A DNA stretch of 17,197 nucleotides from JAFARZ01 sp035651595 (lineage in GTDB: Bacteria > Actinomycetota > Actinomycetes > Streptosporangiales > Streptosporangiaceae): the NCBI GenBank assembly GCA_035651595.1, contig DASRFJ010000112.1, positions 1 to 17,197 of the forward strand, given 5' to 3'. Below are positions 14,333 to 17,197 of this stretch, one piece after another (position 1 is the first letter of the stretch; every line of letters starts with the position of its first letter). The notes under the pieces were generated by a model, which saw only the letters and a program-made list of their open reading frames with translations, ran no database searches and was not told the DNA's origin. Made by a program: the position numbers and the translations under genes.

Positions 14333-15780
14333 GCAGCCCGAGACGGTGGTCGCTGCGAGCCCGGCTGCTCGGCGGCCTGATCGCCGTCACCGCGATCTTC
14401 CTGGTCGTGATGGGCACGGTCACCACCGTGGTGCTGCAGAACCTGGAGGAGGACCAGTTCAGCACCGACCTGGCGCTCACCGCCAAGCAGAACCTCGACG
14501 ACATCATCCGGGCCGGCCAGGGTTACGGCGCCGCGTATTACAACCGGAAGTCCGGCACCACCGGCGTGTTCGACCAGGAGCCCGTCTCGACCGCGTCCGG
14601 CGCGCTGAAAACGTGGCTGGACCGAGAACTCGCCAGCGGCGACTTGCTGTCGTTCTACCTGCAGAACAGGGACGGGGCGCAGTTCGCGGTCGAGGTGCCC
14701 GGCTACCCCGCGCTGACGGCCACATTCCACCAGGTCAGTGCCACCCAGACGCAGACGTTCAGCGTGGCGTTTCCCGGCGTCCTGCCGCTCGGCCCGAACC
14801 TGCTGCTGGTGGGCAGGCCGGACACCGCGGTCGGCAGCCAGGTCCGCGGCCTGGTCCTCGCCGAGCTGCTCACTGGCGCGGTCCTGCTCACGCTGCTCGC
14901 GGTCGGCGGCCGCTGGCTGATCGCGCGCGGCCTCGCGCCGCTGGACAAGATGGCCAGCACCGCCGACGTGATCACCAGCCAGGGCGACCTCACCGCCCGG
15001 ATGCCCGACCCGGGTGACCACGCCGAGGCGGGCCGGCTGGCTGGCGCGATCAACACGATGCTGGACCGGATCCAGCAGGCGTTCGTCGCCCGGTTCCAGT
15101 CAGAACAGAAGGTGCGGCAGTTCGCCGCGGACGCCTCACACGAACTGCGCACCCCGCTGACCACGATCCGCGGCTACGCCGAGCTGTACCGCCAGGGCGC
15201 GCTCGGCGAGACCGAGCTGCCGAACGCCATGCGGCGCATCGAGCAGGAGGCCGACCGCATGTCCAGCCTGGTCGCCGAGCTGCTCGAGCTGGCCCGGCTG
15301 GACCGCATGTCGTCGCTCGACCTGACCGAGACCGACCTGTCGGAGCTGGTCAGGGACGCGGTCGCGGACGCCCGCGCGGTCGAGCCTCGCCGGCCGGTGT
15401 CGGCGCAGGCGCCGCCGGACTTCGTCATCGTGGCGGACGAGCCGCGGATCCGGCAGGTCCTCGCCAACCTGCTCGGCAACGTGCGGGAGCACACCACGCC
15501 GGAGACCGCGGTCACCGTGCGGCTGTCGCAGGCCGGCCACGGCGCCCTGATCGAGGTCGCCGACGCCGGCCCCGGCATGGACGAGGACGCCGCGGCGCGG
15601 GCCTTTGACCGTTTTTACCGAGGACGACGCCCTGATGGCGCTAACGGGGTGGTTGGCAGCGGGCTCGGCCTGGCGATCGTGCAGGCGATCGCGGCCGCCC
15701 ATGGCGGCCACGCCATGCTCCGGTCGATGCTCGGCGTCGGCACCACGGTGCAGGTCTGGATCCCGTTCCGAACGACCTGA
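14329..15780 (+). CDS. Sensor histidine kinase, partner of the PhoB-type regulator
   Basis: 483 residues. Two membrane helices (about 13-36 and 172-196) enclose an exterior sensor region of about 135 residues with no recognised fold. A HAMP linker follows (about 197-250), then the dimerisation domain with the phosphorylated H271 in FAADASHELRTPLTTIRGYAELYR, and the ATPase domain with N383 in NLLGNVREHT, D411AGPG and the GSGLGLAIV glycine box (442-450). All catalytic residues are present. The general plan matches actinomycete envelope sensors such as CseC, MprB and TcrY. A stretch of about 20 codons just before the last glycine box (15600-15660) uses T- and A-ending codons in an otherwise GC-ending gene. 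Confidence 0.96.
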   Translation: MSSPRRWSLRARLLGGLIAVTAIFLVVMGTVTTVVLQNLEEDQFSTDLALTAKQNLDDIIRAGQGYGAAYYNRKSGTTGVFDQEPVSTASGALKTWLDRELASGDLLSFYLQNRDGAQFAVEVPGYPALTATFHQVSATQTQTFSVAFPGVLPLGPNLLLVGRPDTAVGSQVRGLVLAELLTGAVLLTLLAVGGRWLIARGLAPLDKMASTADVITSQGDLTARMPDPGDHAEAGRLAGAINTMLDRIQQAFVARFQSEQKVRQFAADASHELRTPLTTIRGYAELYRQGALGETELPNAMRRIEQEADRMSSLVAELLELARLDRMSSLDLTETDLSELVRDAVADARAVEPRRPVSAQAPPDFVIVADEPRIRQVLANLLGNVREHTTPETAVTVRLSQAGHGALIEVADAGPGMDEDAAARAFDRFYRGRRPDGANGVVGSGLGLAIVQAIAAAHGGHAMLRSMLGVGTTVQVWIPFRTT

Positions 15781-15822
15781 GTTTCACTACTCGGGATAAT
15801 CCAGCTCTTTCTAATAACGAAG

Positions 15823-15852
15823 TGTCACAATACGCCTGACGGCGTCTACCGT
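15823..15852 (+). promoter_or_regulatory. Promoter for a leaderless sigma factor transcript
   Basis: TGTCAC (15823-15828) and TACCGT (15847-15852) are 18 nt apart. The last base of the -10 lies 7 nt before the A of the sigma ATG and no ribosome site precedes that ATG, so the message probably starts at the ATG itself. An ACGCC-TGAC-GGCGT inverted repeat (15832-15845) sits in the spacer and may be an operator. Confidence 0.5.
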
Positions 15853-15858
15853 GTTTGC

Positions 15859-17151
15859 ATGGACGACCGCGAGGCTGTCGCCGCGATACTCGCGGATGAC
15901 CCAGCTGGCCTCGTCGACGTCTACGACCGATACGCCACGTCTCTCTACGGCTACTGCCGGACACTGCTGCACGCACCCGCCGACGCCGCTGACGCGGTCC
16001 AGGAGACCTTTGTCATCGCGACCGCACGGCTCGGCGCGCTGCGCGACGCGCGCAAGCTGCGCCCCTGGCTGTACGCGGTGGCACGCAACGAGTCGCTGCG
16101 CAAGCTCCGGCCCCGCGAGGCTCCCGCGGCGATCTGGGAGTCCGAAGACCTGTCGGAAACCGCCGACCTCGGCCAGTCGGCGCAGCGCCACGAGCTGCGC
16201 GAGATGGTGCGGACGGCGATCTTGGGGCTGACCCCGGCGGACCGCGAGGTTATCGAGCTGAACCTTCGGCATGACCTGGACGGCGCCGAGCTCGGCGCGG
16301 TGCTCGGGATGTCCCGGTCGCAAGCGCAGGCGATGGCCTCGCGCGCGCGAGGTCAGCTGGAGCAGTCGCTCGGCGCGCTGCTCGTCGCCCGGTCCGGCCG
16401 CCGCGCCTGCCCCGTGCTCAACGAGTTGCTCGCGGACTGGGACGGGCGGCTGGCGACCCTGCTGGGCAAACGGGTCAGCCGGCACCTCGACGGGTGCGCG
16501 GAGTGCGGCGAGCGCAAGGGCCGCGCCCTGGGTTCTGCCATGGAGTTCGGCATCCCCGCGCTGCCGCTGCTCCCGCCCGTGCTGCGCAACCAGGTGCTAC
16601 GGCTGTGCGCCGACGAGTCGCCCGACGCGGTCGACGTGCGGAAGGCGATCGTGCGGCACGCCGGCTCGTTCGGCCCGAACGGCTTCCCCCGCCCGCTGCG
16701 GCGGGACGGCCGGGGTAAGAATGACCCGGGCGCCGGCATCGTCGCCGCGGTGTCCGTCGCCGCCGCGGCCGCGGTGGTCATCGCGATGATCGCGCTGCGC
16801 GGCTCGACGCCGTCCACCCTCGATGCTCGCTCCGGGACCGGGGGCCCCAGCCCGGTGACGTCGTCGGCCCAGGCCCCGTCCCCGTCTTCCGCGCCCGTCG
16901 CGCCGACCCCGGAGCGGTCCAGATCCAAGGCGAAAAGCCACCCGTCCCGCACCGCGACGGTTCCGCCCGCCACCTTCTTCTCCACGCCGACGAAGTCGCC
17001 CAAGCCCAGGAAGTCCCCCAAGCCAACCCACTCTGCCTCGCCGACCCCGTCCCCATCCGCGACACCGTCGACGAGCCCGTCGCCCACGACGACGCCCAGC
17101 CCCACGTCCACGCCCACCCCAACCCACTCCCCCACCACCGGCACCACCTAA
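15859..17151 (+). CDS. ECF sigma factor fused to a zinc anti-sigma-like motif, one membrane helix and a Pro/Ser/Thr-rich exterior tail
   Basis: 430 residues, about twice a normal ECF sigma factor. Region 2 is at about 18-85, with DAADAVQETFVIAT (42-55) and RPWLYAVARNESLR (68-81). Region 4 is at about 117-170, with LTPADREVIELNLRHDLDGAELGAVLGMS and the recognition helix after it. Beyond this, C184, H209, C213 and C216 reproduce the spacing of the zinc ligands of RsrA-like anti-sigma factors (C-x24-H-x3-C-x2-C). A single hydrophobic helix (about 293-313) follows, then about 115 residues of Pro/Ser/Thr with Lys-Pro repeats, which should be outside the cell. So the sigma factor is probably held at the membrane and kept inactive by its own tail until released. 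ECF groups with fused C-terminal membrane parts are known in actinomycetes. The last 46 nt of the window after it show nothing. Confidence 0.92.
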   Translation: MDDREAVAAILADDPAGLVDVYDRYATSLYGYCRTLLHAPADAADAVQETFVIATARLGALRDARKLRPWLYAVARNESLRKLRPREAPAAIWESEDLSETADLGQSAQRHELREMVRTAILGLTPADREVIELNLRHDLDGAELGAVLGMSRSQAQAMASRARGQLEQSLGALLVARSGRRACPVLNELLADWDGRLATLLGKRVSRHLDGCAECGERKGRALGSAMEFGIPALPLLPPVLRNQVLRLCADESPDAVDVRKAIVRHAGSFGPNGFPRPLRRDGRGKNDPGAGIVAAVSVAAAAAVVIAMIALRGSTPSTLDARSGTGGPSPVTSSAQAPSPSSAPVAPTPERSRSKAKSHPSRTATVPPATFFSTPTKSPKPRKSPKPTHSASPTPSPSATPSTSPSPTTTPSPTSTPTPTHSPTTGTT

Positions 17152-17197
17152 GCCCCACCGTCGGCGCCGCCCGCCGCCCGCCGTGCCTCCGCCCGCC

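Noticed and set aside
1..17197. CRISPR array, tRNA or rRNA genes, insertion sequences, phage genes
   Set aside because: No spaced direct repeats of the right size, no cloverleaf-like segment and no transposase, integrase or phage structural motif noticed on either strand.

Overview
The window looks like chromosomal DNA from a high-GC actinomycete, probably a Streptosporangiales-like soil lineage. The support is the WhiJ-type set of genes (an XRE regulator with a DUF5753 domain, two DUF397 proteins, a stand-alone HATPase and a DUF574-type methyltransferase), the PASTA-less transmembrane Ser/Thr kinase, CobN, a PhoB-type two-component pair, and a sigma factor with a fused membrane anchor. No database search was possible, so the lineage is an inference.

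Left end (1-1834, minus strand): glyA, then a 44-residue basic protein, then a precorrin-2 dehydrogenase/ferrochelatase-type gene that runs off the window. They read as one tightly spaced operon. This block looks slightly less GC-biased in third codon positions and has little relation to the rest, so it may be acquired or joined in assembly.

Middle (1912-6538): a plus-strand nucleoside hydrolase converges on a minus-strand HATPase. Next come two minus-strand pairs, XRE-DUF397 and methyltransferase-DUF397. Each DUF397 start overlaps the stop of its partner by 4 nt. The gaps between them hold several short palindromes. One sits inside a good sigma-70-type promoter in front of the XRE gene. A perfect 17-bp hairpin terminates the XRE-DUF397 operon.

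CobN region (6890-12826, minus strand): a transmembrane Ser/Thr kinase whose extracellular part is seven PLL-like beta-propeller repeats is followed after 3 nt by cobN. No other cobalamin genes are visible here. The 3' end of cobN runs through a long inverted repeat.

Right end (12922-17151, plus strand): a membrane-anchored beta-rich protein, a PhoB/OmpR-type response regulator and a sensor histidine kinase (ATGA overlap), then an ECF sigma factor fused to a zinc anti-sigma-like motif, one membrane segment and a Pro/Ser/Thr-rich exterior tail. The set recalls the CseA-CseB-CseC-SigE envelope-stress module of Streptomyces, in a different order and with the anti-sigma function apparently built into the sigma factor. 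Together with the kinase, the right half is a dense cluster of membrane signalling genes. No tRNA, rRNA, CRISPR array, transposase or cobalamin riboswitch was seen.
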